NCBI GenBank assembly: GCA_038214135.1
Contig: JBBQSD010000155.1
Coordinates: 1-13,472 of the forward strand
Direction of reading: 5' to 3'
Length of the DNA stretch: 13,472 nucleotides
Source of the DNA: JANLSE01 sp038214135
GTDB lineage: Bacteria; Chloroflexota; Chloroflexia; Chloroflexales; Roseiflexaceae
Part shown: positions 1 to 7,819 of the stretch, piece by piece
Position numbering within the stretch: the first letter of the stretch is position 1
Layout of the letters: each line of letters starts with the position of its first letter
Notes under the pieces: model-generated
Seen by the model: only the letters and a program-made list of their open reading frames with translations
Databases searched by the model: none
What the model was told of the DNA's origin: nothing
Program-made: the position numbers and the translations under genes

Positions 1-782
1 CTGGCGTTGACCTGCGCCGAGAGTAGGGCGATCACAACCAATGGCAGCAGCAGGCCGGGTGCCAACAATGCTAGATTGAACCCGTGGTGCCAGATCGCAC
101 TCCTGCCAAGGCGGCGTAACAAACTCCAATCTGGCCGTTCCAGCAGGGATACGCCTCGGCGGGCTGATACGAACAGCACAACCACCAGCGAGAGCAGATT
201 GCCAATCAGCCAGGTTGTGTAGATCGCCATACCGCCAGCCTGTGCCATCCATATGCTCGCAACATACAACAGGCCAAGTTTCACAACCGAAAACAATGTA
301 TTGCGCCAGAACTGCAGATCGCCCCATAACAGGCCGATCACCGCCTGATCCAGCACCAGTGTGGCCGCCGTCAGACCTGCCCCCAGCGCAAAGATCAATG
401 GTGTGAATCCACCATTTGCCAATGGCTGCAACTCGGGCGATAGCCAGGCAGCCACGACTGCAAACACCAGGCCAAGAACGGTAGCTGTGGTAGCAACCGC
501 CAGCACCGCCGCACTGATCAGCGGCCCGGCGTGTTTGGGTTGGCGTGCAATCTCGGTGATCAGCAGCGTGCCAAGCCCAAGCATGCCAATCGTACCAACC
601 AGCACCATTGCCGCAAGCGCCGCAGATGCCAGGCCCACATCGGCGCTGGGGAATGAGCGCGCTGCCAGCCACCAGTAGGCAACGCCCAGCGCTGAGTTAA
701 CCGCCGTGGTGCCGATCAGCGCGCCAGCATTGCCGAGCATCACTCGATTAGCCCCGAATAAGCGGGATACTGTTATGCTCAT
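1..782 (-). CDS. Wzx-like polysaccharide flippase (partial, 3' end outside window)
   Basis: The reading frame stays open to the left edge and gives the first 260 residues of a polytopic membrane protein. It starts MSITVSRLFGANRVMLGNAG and continues with long hydrophobic segments broken by short basic loops (for example ITEIARQPKH and VSARRGVSLLERPDWSLLRR). This pattern, with a conserved-looking N-terminal stretch containing SADVGLASAA, is typical of the MATE/PST superfamily of lipid-linked oligosaccharide flippases. Such proteins move undecaprenyl-linked sugars across the cytoplasmic membrane. The ATG at 782 is preceded by GAGGGG at a 6-base spacing. It lies 35 bases inside the end of the upstream GT4 gene in another frame, so translation is probably coupled. 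An in-frame ATG at 740 is possible but has a worse ribosome site. The family call rests on topology and context, with no catalytic motif. A related exporter of the same superfamily is the main alternative. Confidence 0.75.
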   Translation of the reverse strand, partial: MSITVSRLFGANRVMLGNAGALIGTTAVNSALGVAYWWLAARSFPSADVGLASAALAAMVLVGTIGMLGLGTLLITEIARQPKHAGPLISAAVLAVATTATVLGLVFAVVAAWLSPELQPLANGGFTPLIFALGAGLTAATLVLDQAVIGLLWGDLQFWRNTLFSVVKLGLLYVASIWMAQAGGMAIYTTWLIGNLLSLVVVLFVSARRGVSLLERPDWSLLRRLGRSAIWHHGFNLALLAPGLLLPLVVIALLSAQVNA

Positions 783-2043
783 CAGATGCCCCTCTCTGCT
801 CGCTGATCAGGCGGCGGTAGAGTTGTTCAAACTGTGTTGCGATCATCTGGCCGGTGAACTGTGCCGCCGATGCTCGCCCAGCTGTGCCAAGCCGCTCACG
901 CAATGCTGCATCATCAATCAGGCGGCGCATTGCGATTGCAAGCGCGTCATCATCATTCGCAGCCACCAGCAGCCCGCTTTCCTCGTGGCGGATCATATCG
1001 CGGGTACCGCCAACATCGGTCGCAATCATTGCCTTGCCGCTGATCATTCCTTCGCGAACAACACCAGAGAGCGATTCCGGCAGCAGCGATGGCGCAACTC
1101 CAAACAAACTGCGCTGCCAGGCGGCCATCACACTGCGATGCGGCACACTCTCGAACATCAGCACCCCAGGCGGCAGATCGCGCGGAGTATCGGGCCAGGC
1201 GGTGCCGATCAAAACTAATGGTGGCGCATCCACAAGCTGCCGATAGGCATTCAGCAGCATATTGAGGCCCTTGACCGCACGCAGCGCGCCAACAAACAGG
1301 ATGAATGGCTCGGTCGGCAGCCGTTTCAGGAATGGATCAGACGATAGATCCTCATCATTCGATACGCCACTCGGCGTGACAATATCGGCGATCACCAGCG
1401 CCTGTTTCCCGCTTGCGCGCCGATCTTCACCAAGAAAAGAGTGTTGCAGCGCCCCATCGACATAGGTACTCACGCTAACCGCCGCGCTCAGTTTGTGCTT
1501 GAGCAACCCATGGCCGCCAGCAACACCAGCCAGCGAGGCCAGGCCCTTCGCCATGCCGAACTGCTGTGTCGCACAGGCCAGGCACTTCTGCAACCCTGGC
1601 CCATCACAGATCCGGCCATTGCGAATGAAGCTGCGGGTGGCACAGATATAGCCGGGATCGCGGACGGAAACAACCAGCGGGATCGATTCACCAATCAGCG
1701 CCGCAGCACAGGAATGGGCGATCCAGCCACTCGCATGCACAATATCGGGCCGCTGGCGCATAATCAACTGGCGTAGCCCGTGGGTGATGCCTGGTTCGGG
1801 GAATGGCGGGTGGAAACGCCGTTTTGGATCGCTGGAAAACCAGGGAACACTCGTCAGCAGGCCATTGATTCGGTGGATCTGGATGCCAGCATCCTGTTCC
1901 TGCTCGGCCAGCCCAGCATGCCAGACGGTCGCCATATCGACGGTATGCCCGGCCTGGATCAGTTCCTGGCCAAGCAGTTGCATCTGGCGTTCGGCACCAC
2001 CAATGAATGGTGTATAGAAATCACTTGCCATCAATATACGCAT
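748..2043 (-). CDS. GT4-family glycosyltransferase with four-cysteine insertion
   Basis: A 431-residue GT-B fold retaining glycosyltransferase. The N-terminal acceptor domain opens with MRILMASDFYTPFIGGAERQ, containing the glycine pair (15-16) usual in GT4. The C-terminal donor domain has FVGALRAVKGL (250-260) and the EX7E signature (E323 and E331 in PESLSGVVREG), which contacts the nucleotide sugar, followed by ATDVGGTRDMI. Residues 134-157 hold four cysteines (C134, C146, C154, C157), probably a metal- or disulfide-stabilised insertion. The protein should act at the inner face of the membrane, adding a sugar to a lipid-linked or polymer acceptor. Donor and acceptor cannot be deduced. The ATG at 2043 follows a strong AAAGGAGG about 7 bases upstream. 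This initiation signal is stronger than at the neighbours, consistent with the 55-base gap holding a palindrome before it. The gene overlaps the flippase by 35 bases. Confidence 0.88.
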   Translation of the reverse strand: MRILMASDFYTPFIGGAERQMQLLGQELIQAGHTVDMATVWHAGLAEQEQDAGIQIHRINGLLTSVPWFSSDPKRRFHPPFPEPGITHGLRQLIMRQRPDIVHASGWIAHSCAAALIGESIPLVVSVRDPGYICATRSFIRNGRICDGPGLQKCLACATQQFGMAKGLASLAGVAGGHGLLKHKLSAAVSVSTYVDGALQHSFLGEDRRASGKQALVIADIVTPSGVSNDEDLSSDPFLKRLPTEPFILFVGALRAVKGLNMLLNAYRQLVDAPPLVLIGTAWPDTPRDLPPGVLMFESVPHRSVMAAWQRSLFGVAPSLLPESLSGVVREGMISGKAMIATDVGGTRDMIRHEESGLLVAANDDDALAIAMRRLIDDAALRERLGTAGRASAAQFTGQMIATQFEQLYRRLISEQRGASDEHNSIPLIRG

Positions 2044-2063
2044 AATGGGTGCCTCCTTTTATT

Positions 2064-2096
2064 CCCTCACCCCAACCCTCTGCCAGAGGGAGAGGG
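2064..2096. repeat. REP-like imperfect inverted repeat
   Basis: In the 55-base gap between the DUF1616 and GT4 genes, an inner stem CCCTCT/AGAGGG (2076-2081 and 2085-2090, loop GCC) is flanked by an outer stem CCCTC/GAGGG (2064-2068 and 2092-2096). Similar pyrimidine/purine palindromes are dispersed in many bacterial genomes. In RNA it could form a hairpin between two operon genes. It has no T tract, so it is not a standard terminator. Confidence 0.7.
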
Positions 2097-2098
2097 AG

Positions 2099-2872
2099 TC
2101 ACCGCAACGTCACCAGCCGATAGACATGTGCTGGATCATCGGCACGATACAATCGCGCTTCCACATTTACGCCAGCACCCAACTTGAGCGATTCGTGTTC
2201 TGCCCAACGTCCATCGTTCTGCAGATCTACTCTTTGCCAGTGGCGAACAACCTGCCCTGCAACGGCCAATTCGAGGCGATACTGCATCGGCTGCGCTTCC
2301 AGATTATGAATACCAATCTGCACACCGTCATCCACTGGCAACATCCATAGTTGGGTGAACCCATCGGCTGGTGGGCTGGCTGCGCTTGTGGTTGCCACGA
2401 CCAAGGCTCCGCCTGTGATCAGCGCTGCACAGCCAAACAGAACAAGATCCACCAGGCGTAGGCGTATGCGTGGCCCGATTGAGCTTGGCGCGAGTGTCTG
2501 CCGCCGCAGAAACGCAATTCCACAAGCCAGCAACGTCACACTGCCAAGCAACAGCGCCCAACTGCCAGGCCGCAGGCCCCAGGGTGTGAGGTTGAGCAAA
2601 AAGCCACCAATGATACTCAGCGCAATGCTGGCACCCAAACTGAACAGCAGCCGTTCCAGCGCGCCAATAGCACCACTCGGCGAACCAGCCGCCATCAGCG
2701 CATAGCCGGGCAAGATGAGCGCCAGCGGCAGGCCAAGAATCAGTCCGATCAGCGCATAGATAGCTGGATAGATGGCTGCATAGGTGCTGCTACTCAGCGC
2801 TACCAGCATCGCGGCCAGCGTGAGTGCCACAACCAGCAGCAGATCACCTACCTTTTTGTGCGTCCTGGTCAT
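2099..2872 (-). CDS. DUF1616-family membrane protein
   Basis: A 257-residue protein with a short cytoplasmic N terminus (MTRTHKKVGD), then about five hydrophobic segments (roughly 9-29, 34-60, 76-96, 104-122, 140-161). A soluble, presumably extracytoplasmic, beta-rich tail of about 95 residues follows (165-257). The segment LPGYALMAAG, the ERLLFSLGASIALS stretch (73-86) and the start of the tail (FTQLWMLP, 172-179) resemble my recollection of the DUF1616 family, which is common in Chloroflexota and archaea and often lies near glycosyltransferases. No biochemical function is established to my knowledge. The context suggests a partner of the adjacent GT-C-like protein or a surface-glycan assembly factor. 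The ATG at 2872 lies 29 bases inside the 3' end of the upstream gene, with AAGGA about 9 bases before it, so the two are probably co-translated. Confidence 0.72.
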   Translation of the reverse strand: MTRTHKKVGDLLLVVALTLAAMLVALSSSTYAAIYPAIYALIGLILGLPLALILPGYALMAAGSPSGAIGALERLLFSLGASIALSIIGGFLLNLTPWGLRPGSWALLLGSVTLLACGIAFLRRQTLAPSSIGPRIRLRLVDLVLFGCAALITGGALVVATTSAASPPADGFTQLWMLPVDDGVQIGIHNLEAQPMQYRLELAVAGQVVRHWQRVDLQNDGRWAEHESLKLGAGVNVEARLYRADDPAHVYRLVTLR

Positions 2873-4745
2873 CTGAAATATTCCTTACGTCATAGATCCG
2901 AATATCACCACTATCGAAGATCCGGCTCGCCCGATCAGCACTATCGAATTTATCCAATGCTCCATGGCTCAATAGTTCGGTATGTTGAAACGCCCCCGGC
3001 TCAACCCCATCAAAATAGAAGCCAGTCTGTGGCAGCTCCTGTGTCAGGCGTTGATCGGTGACAACATAGCGAACCTGGGCGCGTTTAAGGATGTAGCGAA
3101 CGTCTGCATCGATTGTTGGATTCAGCACAACCATGGCGATATTCAGGCCCTCGGTGGAACTGGTGATCACCAGCTGATCGCCATAGGCAGCGGCAAGGTG
3201 CCCATTGATCCAATCGGCGATGATCCGATTTCCTGGCTGAAGAGATGCATGCATCCATTTCGCGGCGCTCACGCCCTGCAACTCAATCGAGCGGGTATCG
3301 GCCTCGACCCGATACGGCCCTGGGAGGCGTGAGGATGGTGGCGGCCAGCCAACGGCGATTCCCCCAGCAACAATCACGGCGGTATAGGTGCAGAACAATG
3401 GCACTTTCAGCCACAGTCGCTTGTCTCGCCCGAGCGTTTCCACGGCTATGGCCAGAACGAAGCTAATGCCAATGAACAAGAACTCTGGCACACGCCCAAC
3501 CACCGCAATGCCATTGAGCGTCAGCCGCATTGGCAGGGTTGCCGGGTAGGCCAGCGCGGCAATGGCGAGTGTGAGTATCAGCGCGTTATGGCGATAGCGC
3601 AGCCAGATCTGCCAGACGCCATACAATATACCGATGGTGATCAGAATAACGGCGGCAAAGCCCAAGAGCTGTTCGATGGCTGCTGCCGAACTACCGCTCG
3701 CCGATTGAAACAACTGGCGGCGGCGCATTCCGCCAGCAAAAATCTGCTGAAATTCGGCACTCGCATTCCATAGATGCGAACCGATGTAGATAACCGTGAG
3801 CGTTGCAAGATACACAACCCAGCCGAGGCCAGCCACCAGCGCGAGCGCAAATGTTCCGGAAGGGCCAGCGGTTCGGGAGCGCTCGACAATTGCTGCCAGA
3901 ATGGTCCACAGTGCCAGGAAGCTCAGCAGCACAAACATCGTCACATGGTGGGTTGTTGCAACTGCGCCAGCACACAATAGAACGATCAGGTTCAGCCCGA
4001 TTCGATCACAATCCGCACACTGCTGGCGCGCAGATGCCGCATAGATCAGCAGCACCATCAATGGCAACGCCAGCGATTGATAGGCAAACAGCGACATCAG
4101 GAACACGAAGTTTGGTGTCGCAACATACAGCAGCGCTCCAATCGCGGCCAGGCGTGGCGAACGGCCAAGATGCTCGAACAGCAGATACAGCGAGAGCATG
4201 AGCACCAGCCGAACGACACCAATCAGCACGACTCCCGCAGGGAAGATCGCTAGCCCGCTCAGACTGATGATTGCCGATGTGGCATTCTCCAGCCCCGGAT
4301 ACAGCGGGCTGATCGGCAGGATCGGGTTCCATGAAAACAGATGGCCCTGATCCAGAATATTATTGATCGTCCGCCAGTGTTGCAGTTCATCGGGAAAGGT
4401 AAAGGCCAGCGGGCTGTGTAGGATCTTGATCGCATACAGGCCCATGCCCACCAACACAACCAGCCCGATCCGCTCGCTGCGGGCCGCATTGGCAGCACAT
4501 AACCGTGCGGCACACGGAACCAACAGCAGCAGCAGGCCAATCCAGAAGAGCGTAATCGCCCACGGACTGCCAGTGCGCGCCAGTGTATCGGCATAGGCAA
4601 CCAGCAACAGCGCAAGGGCAGAACAAACACTCAGCGCAGGCAGCCAGCCCAGCGTCACACCCGCCACAGCAGTGCGCTCCAGGTTGCTGATTGTCGTGCT
4701 TGCGTTTCGCGCATATTGCCGCTGATGAAGGAGTTCCGTTGTCAT
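2844..4745 (-). CDS. Polytopic GT-C-like membrane glycosyltransferase (putative)
   Basis: A 633-residue protein with about 12 hydrophobic segments between residues 30 and 465. A long extracytoplasmic C-terminal domain follows (about 470-620; includes GNRIIADWINGHLAAAYG and VRYVVTDQRL). After the second or third hydrophobic segment comes an acidic loop motif FPDELQHW (117-124; D119, E120). This position and composition match the catalytic loop of GT-C enzymes such as the ArnT, PMT and GT39 groups, which use polyprenyl-phosphate sugars on the outer face. The first gene of the operon could supply such a donor, which strengthens the call. I cannot assign a substrate, and an O-antigen polymerase or ligase-like role is the alternative. 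The ATG at 4745 lacks a strong ribosome site. A pair of palindromes separates it from the upstream GT4. It overlaps the downstream DUF1616 gene by 29 bases. Confidence 0.65.
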   Translation of the reverse strand: MTTELLHQRQYARNASTTISNLERTAVAGVTLGWLPALSVCSALALLLVAYADTLARTGSPWAITLFWIGLLLLLVPCAARLCAANAARSERIGLVVLVGMGLYAIKILHSPLAFTFPDELQHWRTINNILDQGHLFSWNPILPISPLYPGLENATSAIISLSGLAIFPAGVVLIGVVRLVLMLSLYLLFEHLGRSPRLAAIGALLYVATPNFVFLMSLFAYQSLALPLMVLLIYAASARQQCADCDRIGLNLIVLLCAGAVATTHHVTMFVLLSFLALWTILAAIVERSRTAGPSGTFALALVAGLGWVVYLATLTVIYIGSHLWNASAEFQQIFAGGMRRRQLFQSASGSSAAAIEQLLGFAAVILITIGILYGVWQIWLRYRHNALILTLAIAALAYPATLPMRLTLNGIAVVGRVPEFLFIGISFVLAIAVETLGRDKRLWLKVPLFCTYTAVIVAGGIAVGWPPPSSRLPGPYRVEADTRSIELQGVSAAKWMHASLQPGNRIIADWINGHLAAAYGDQLVITSSTEGLNIAMVVLNPTIDADVRYILKRAQVRYVVTDQRLTQELPQTGFYFDGVEPGAFQHTELLSHGALDKFDSADRASRIFDSGDIRIYDVRNISDDQDAQKGR

Positions 4746-4774
4746 GATTGGGTATCTTTCGCTTACACCATACC

Positions 4775-4836
4775 CCGCAGGCTGAAGCCTGCGGCTATGA
4801 GTGCATCATCCCCTTGCCGCAGGCTTCAGCCTGCGG
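4775..4836. repeat. Two inverted copies of a 20-base palindromic repeat
   Basis: CCGCAGGCTGAAGCCTGCGG at 4775-4794 has 9-base arms around GA. Its exact reverse complement lies at 4817-4836, so each copy can fold alone or the two can pair as a 20-bp stem with a 22-base loop. The first copy sits just past the stop codon (4795-4797) of the upstream GT4. The second lies inside the last codons of that gene and encodes HPQAEACG. Such GC-rich palindromes recur in multiple copies in some genomes. Here they may attenuate or stabilise the transcript between GT4 and the GT-C gene. Confidence 0.85.
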
Positions 4837-5919
4837 ATGGAAGGGCGAGGGGCTACCATACACCTTCAATAATTGTGTGGTCACGGTTTGCCAGGAATAG
4901 CGCTGGACATCCACACACATTGTTGGGCGCGTTGCAACGCTATCGATCAGCGCTGCAAGCTGAGCATCGGGAGTATTTGCATCTATCAGTGTGATAGATT
5001 GTGGATGATCGCTGGCCAGATCGCGGAACGCCGGAATATCGCTACAGATCACCTGGCAGCCATAGGCCAATGCCTCAACCACCACCCGGCCAAATGATTC
5101 TGATTCGGAGCATGTGATTGCAACATGCGCCCGCCGATAGAAGTGTTCCAGTTCAGCAGCATCAATGCGGCCAAGCAATCGCACACGATCTGTGAGGCCA
5201 TGCGCCATAATCAGGCGTTCCAGCCGCAGCCGTTCGCTGCCTTCACCAATGATTGCCAACGTGTACTGTTCTGGCAGATGTGTGAGCGCCATAATCGCCC
5301 GCTCAACACGTTTATAGGCTTCCAATCGCCCAACGCTGATCATCAATCGTTCTGTGCTAACGTTCTTCTGAGGAAGCATATCGGCAGCATGACTCGCAAC
5401 ATCCAGGATACTTGGGATAATAGTGATCTTCGCCTGGGCGATACCAAGCCGCTTCACCACCAGATCGGCCTCGCCATGCGATAGGCACACGATATTGGCC
5501 GCCTGGCGCAGTGCCATCTGGCCAAATGGCCGGTAGAGTTGGTGCAGCACATCGGCGGTGCGGCTATGGGCATGGCTGTGCATATATGGCGAAACGACAC
5601 AGTATTGGCCATAGGTCAGTGCCGTCATCAGCATGGGCAGCGCATGGTAGTTATGGGCATGCACAACATCGAAGCGCTGGTGGCGCAGATTCTGCAGCAG
5701 ACCAAGCGGCAGGCGGTAGGCCTGCGGGCCGATTGCCGAAAGCCGGTATAGAGCAAGGCCTGCAATCAGTTCATGGCGTGGCAGCTGCGCATTGGTTGTC
5801 ATCGTCACGACCGTAACATCGTGGCCCAGGCGAACCAGAGCTTCGCAAACATCCTGAACATGGCGCTCGACGCCGCCAAGCTCGGGGGAATAGCCAGGTG
5901 TCACATGCAGAATACGCAT
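4795..5919 (-). CDS. GT4-family glycosyltransferase
   Basis: A 374-residue GT-B glycosyltransferase starting MRILHVTPGYSPELGGVERH, with the glycine pair near 15-16. The middle region has FDVVHAHNYHALP, usual for the acceptor domain. The donor domain has SVGRLEAYKRVERA (195-208), GEGSERLRLE and the EX7E motif in SESFGRVVVEA (E274 and E282), followed by CSDIPAFRDL. It probably adds a hexose or similar sugar to the growing lipid-linked glycan. I chose ATG 5919 because GGGAGG lies 6 bases upstream. The TTG at 5925 would touch that site directly and is not credible. The gene begins 21 bases after the upstream GT2. The last 16 or so residues (HPQAEACGKGMMHS region) are encoded largely by a palindromic repeat and look like a recent extension beyond the normal end of the fold. 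Confidence 0.88.
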   Translation of the reverse strand: MRILHVTPGYSPELGGVERHVQDVCEALVRLGHDVTVVTMTTNAQLPRHELIAGLALYRLSAIGPQAYRLPLGLLQNLRHQRFDVVHAHNYHALPMLMTALTYGQYCVVSPYMHSHAHSRTADVLHQLYRPFGQMALRQAANIVCLSHGEADLVVKRLGIAQAKITIIPSILDVASHAADMLPQKNVSTERLMISVGRLEAYKRVERAIMALTHLPEQYTLAIIGEGSERLRLERLIMAHGLTDRVRLLGRIDAAELEHFYRRAHVAITCSESESFGRVVVEALAYGCQVICSDIPAFRDLASDHPQSITLIDANTPDAQLAALIDSVATRPTMCVDVQRYSWQTVTTQLLKVYGSPSPFHPQAEACGKGMMHS

Positions 5920-5925
5920 TACCAA

Positions 5926-5931
5926 CCTCCC
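5926..5931 (-). promoter_or_regulatory. Ribosome binding site deciding the GT4 start
   Basis: On the minus strand GGGAGG ends 6 bases before ATG 5919. It abuts the alternative TTG at 5925, so it supports the shorter protein. Confidence 0.7.
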
Positions 5932-5940
5932 GCTATGGCT

Positions 5941-6867
5941 CTATGAATGAGATATTGCACCACGCACAAAGCCGGTGGTCGTCATCGCCAGCCCGCCAAC
6001 GATTGCCCCTGCACGCAGCAGCCCATGCAGATCGCCACGAACCGTATCGGTCAGCCCGTTCACAACGCCACTCGGCAGTGTTCGCATGGCATACGCTCGC
6101 TCAGAAGAAAGGCCATCGTTTGCGCCAACGAATTTGCGGACGAGCGCCTTCGAGATGCCCTCGGAATAGCAGCGGGCGCTGAAATACTGCCAACGGCTGC
6201 GCTTGGCCGGTACGCGATGGCGCACCAGCGCTTCTGGTCGGTAGAGCAGAATGTGATCTGGCCAGCGCTGGCGAATGCGAATACATAGTTCGGTTTCCTC
6301 ACAGCCAACCGGATTCGTTCCGATACGGCCCATCTCGCGCCGAAACGGGCCAACCGCTGCGAGGATCTCGCGCCGAAACGACATATTCGCGCCGATCAGG
6401 TTACGCACCAGCCCTATTCCTGTTGGCATACCGCGATAGGAACAGCCAACAACCCAATCGAATTCGGTTGGAAACCAATCTGGCCGCCCGGATTGCCAGA
6501 TTGGTTCGATTGCACCACCAACCCCAACGACCTGTGGATCAGTGTAGCCAACCAATAGTTGTGTGATCCAATCTGGCGTTGCGATTGCATCATCATCGAG
6601 GAAGGCGATAATAGCTCCCTGAGCTGCTGTGACACCCGTGTTGCGTGCATCGGAGAGCCCACGCGGCCCACTATTCTCCAGAACAATGCAATGTGGGAAT
6701 CTGGCGCGTACCAATTCCAGGAGCGTTGGATTATAATCAATCACGACAATAATCTCTCGCGCTGCTTCCTGCTGGCATTGTATGGAATCAAGCGCAGCAA
6801 CAAGATCCGACCAGCGATCCAGGGTGTAGGCACACACAACCACCGAAACATCCAGTTGAGTAGCCAT
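5941..6867 (-). CDS. GT2-family glycosyltransferase
   Basis: A 308-residue GT-A fold inverting glycosyltransferase. The N-terminal VSVVVCAYTLDRWSDL is the standard nucleotide-binding opening. GPRGLSDARNTG (68-79) precedes AFLDDDAIATPDW, whose D91-D93 supply the metal/nucleotide-sugar DXD site. Later, NLIGANMSFRRE and GCEETELCIR (189-197) supply the acidic catalytic-base region. RSRWQYFSARCYSEG follows, then a C-terminal tail with a hydrophobic patch (about 283-300) that may associate with the membrane. It is probably a cytoplasmic-face transferase of the glycan pathway; the sugar is unknown. The ATG at 6867 follows GAGGT at a 6-base spacing and overlaps the stop codon of the upstream gene as TAATG, which points to translational coupling. 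Confidence 0.88.
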   Translation of the reverse strand: MATQLDVSVVVCAYTLDRWSDLVAALDSIQCQQEAAREIIVVIDYNPTLLELVRARFPHCIVLENSGPRGLSDARNTGVTAAQGAIIAFLDDDAIATPDWITQLLVGYTDPQVVGVGGAIEPIWQSGRPDWFPTEFDWVVGCSYRGMPTGIGLVRNLIGANMSFRREILAAVGPFRREMGRIGTNPVGCEETELCIRIRQRWPDHILLYRPEALVRHRVPAKRSRWQYFSARCYSEGISKALVRKFVGANDGLSSERAYAMRTLPSGVVNGLTDTVRGDLHGLLRAGAIVGGLAMTTTGFVRGAISHS

Positions 6868-7805
6868 TACTGCACCTCGCCAACCGCTCGTTCGTATAGA
6901 ACTGCAGCCTGAGCGGCTTCAATATTCGTAATATTCGTGATCGTCAATGGCTCTGGAGCAGCAACATACGGCAATGCATAGGCAACACATGGCTGATTGT
7001 GGAGTGGCCGTAGTCGTTCGCCGATCATCGCCGTGAGGATCTGCCAGCCAGCAGAAAAGGCCCGCAGTTTAGCCTCGCCCGCAATACGCTTGTGCTCAAA
7101 ACAGGCCACCTCAACAACCCGCAGCCCATGGCGGGCCACGCGAATATTGGAAATGATCTCACTGGCCCAGTTATCGTGTTCTAGTGCCAACGCCTCGCGG
7201 CGGCTGTTCCATACAGCGTTGTAGCCATAGGTGATATCGGTGAAATTCGTGCGGAACAGCACATTTGCCAATACGACCATGGCAAAATTGGCGAGTTGCC
7301 GATAGCGTGGCATATCGTCCGTGCCAGCGCCCTGAAGGAAGCGTGAACCCTTGGCAAAATCGGCACCAGCCATCAGCACACCAACGAACGCAGGAATCTC
7401 CGCTGGATCGGTGGAACCATCGGCATCCAGCATCACGACGATATCGCCAGTGGCAGCCATCAGGCCACTGCGCAGCGCTGCGCCCTTGCCGCGGCCTTCC
7501 TGTGCAATGATCCGAATCGTGGGATAGATCGCCTGCGCAACCGCAACAGTATCATCGACCGAATTGCCATCAACCAGCAGTACTTCATGCACCCAGTGCG
7601 GGATGCGCGGCAACACATACGGCAGGTTCGCAGCCTCGTTCAATGCAGGAATAACAACACTGACCTTGGGTGCCTGGTAGGATGAAAATGGGATTAGTAC
7701 AGTACGCTCAGACAACTGTTCCGTCATTCGCTCGAATAGTGATCGCTCCTGATCAAGTGCCTGCCAGGGTGGCCTTGGTGTGGCCGGGGAAAACTCAGAT
7801 ATCAT
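6867..7805 (-). CDS. GT2 glycosyltransferase, dolichol/polyprenyl-phosphate sugar synthase type
   Basis: A 312-residue GT2 protein with a 45-residue leader before VSVVIPALNEAANLPYVL (48-65). The signatures LLVDGNSVDDT (77-86), EGRGKGAALRSGL (103-115) and DIVVMLDADGSTDPAEI (121-137, DXD at D127/D129) closely resemble the DPM1/polyprenyl-phosphate sugar synthase type. GYNAVW (194-199) also fits. There are no convincing C-terminal membrane helices, as in the soluble type I enzymes. Such an enzyme transfers a sugar from GDP- or UDP-sugar to a polyprenyl phosphate, and this could be the donor for the GT-C-like protein of the same operon. I chose ATG 7805 because AAGGAG lies 8 bases upstream. An upstream TTG at 7835 lacks such a site. 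This is the first gene of the minus-strand operon as seen in the window. The exact lipid and sugar are not deducible. Confidence 0.85.
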   Translation of the reverse strand: MISEFSPATPRPPWQALDQERSLFERMTEQLSERTVLIPFSSYQAPKVSVVIPALNEAANLPYVLPRIPHWVHEVLLVDGNSVDDTVAVAQAIYPTIRIIAQEGRGKGAALRSGLMAATGDIVVMLDADGSTDPAEIPAFVGVLMAGADFAKGSRFLQGAGTDDMPRYRQLANFAMVVLANVLFRTNFTDITYGYNAVWNSRREALALEHDNWASEIISNIRVARHGLRVVEVACFEHKRIAGEAKLRAFSAGWQILTAMIGERLRPLHNQPCVAYALPYVAAPEPLTITNITNIEAAQAAVLYERAVGEVQ

Positions 7806-7813
7806 GGCATTGT

Positions 7814-7819
7814 CTCCTT
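7814..7819 (-). promoter_or_regulatory. Ribosome binding site of first operon gene
   Basis: AAGGAG on the minus strand, 8 bases before ATG 7805. It decides against the upstream TTG at 7835 as the start. Confidence 0.7.

Noticed and set aside
706..1218. Plus-strand open frame opposite the GT4 gene
   Set aside because: No family resemblance and no ribosome site; it is antisense to a gene with clear GT4 motifs.
1780..2187. Plus-strand open frame spanning the GT4 start and the REP-like repeat
   Set aside because: It runs through a repeat and two convincing minus-strand genes; composition and sequence look non-coding.
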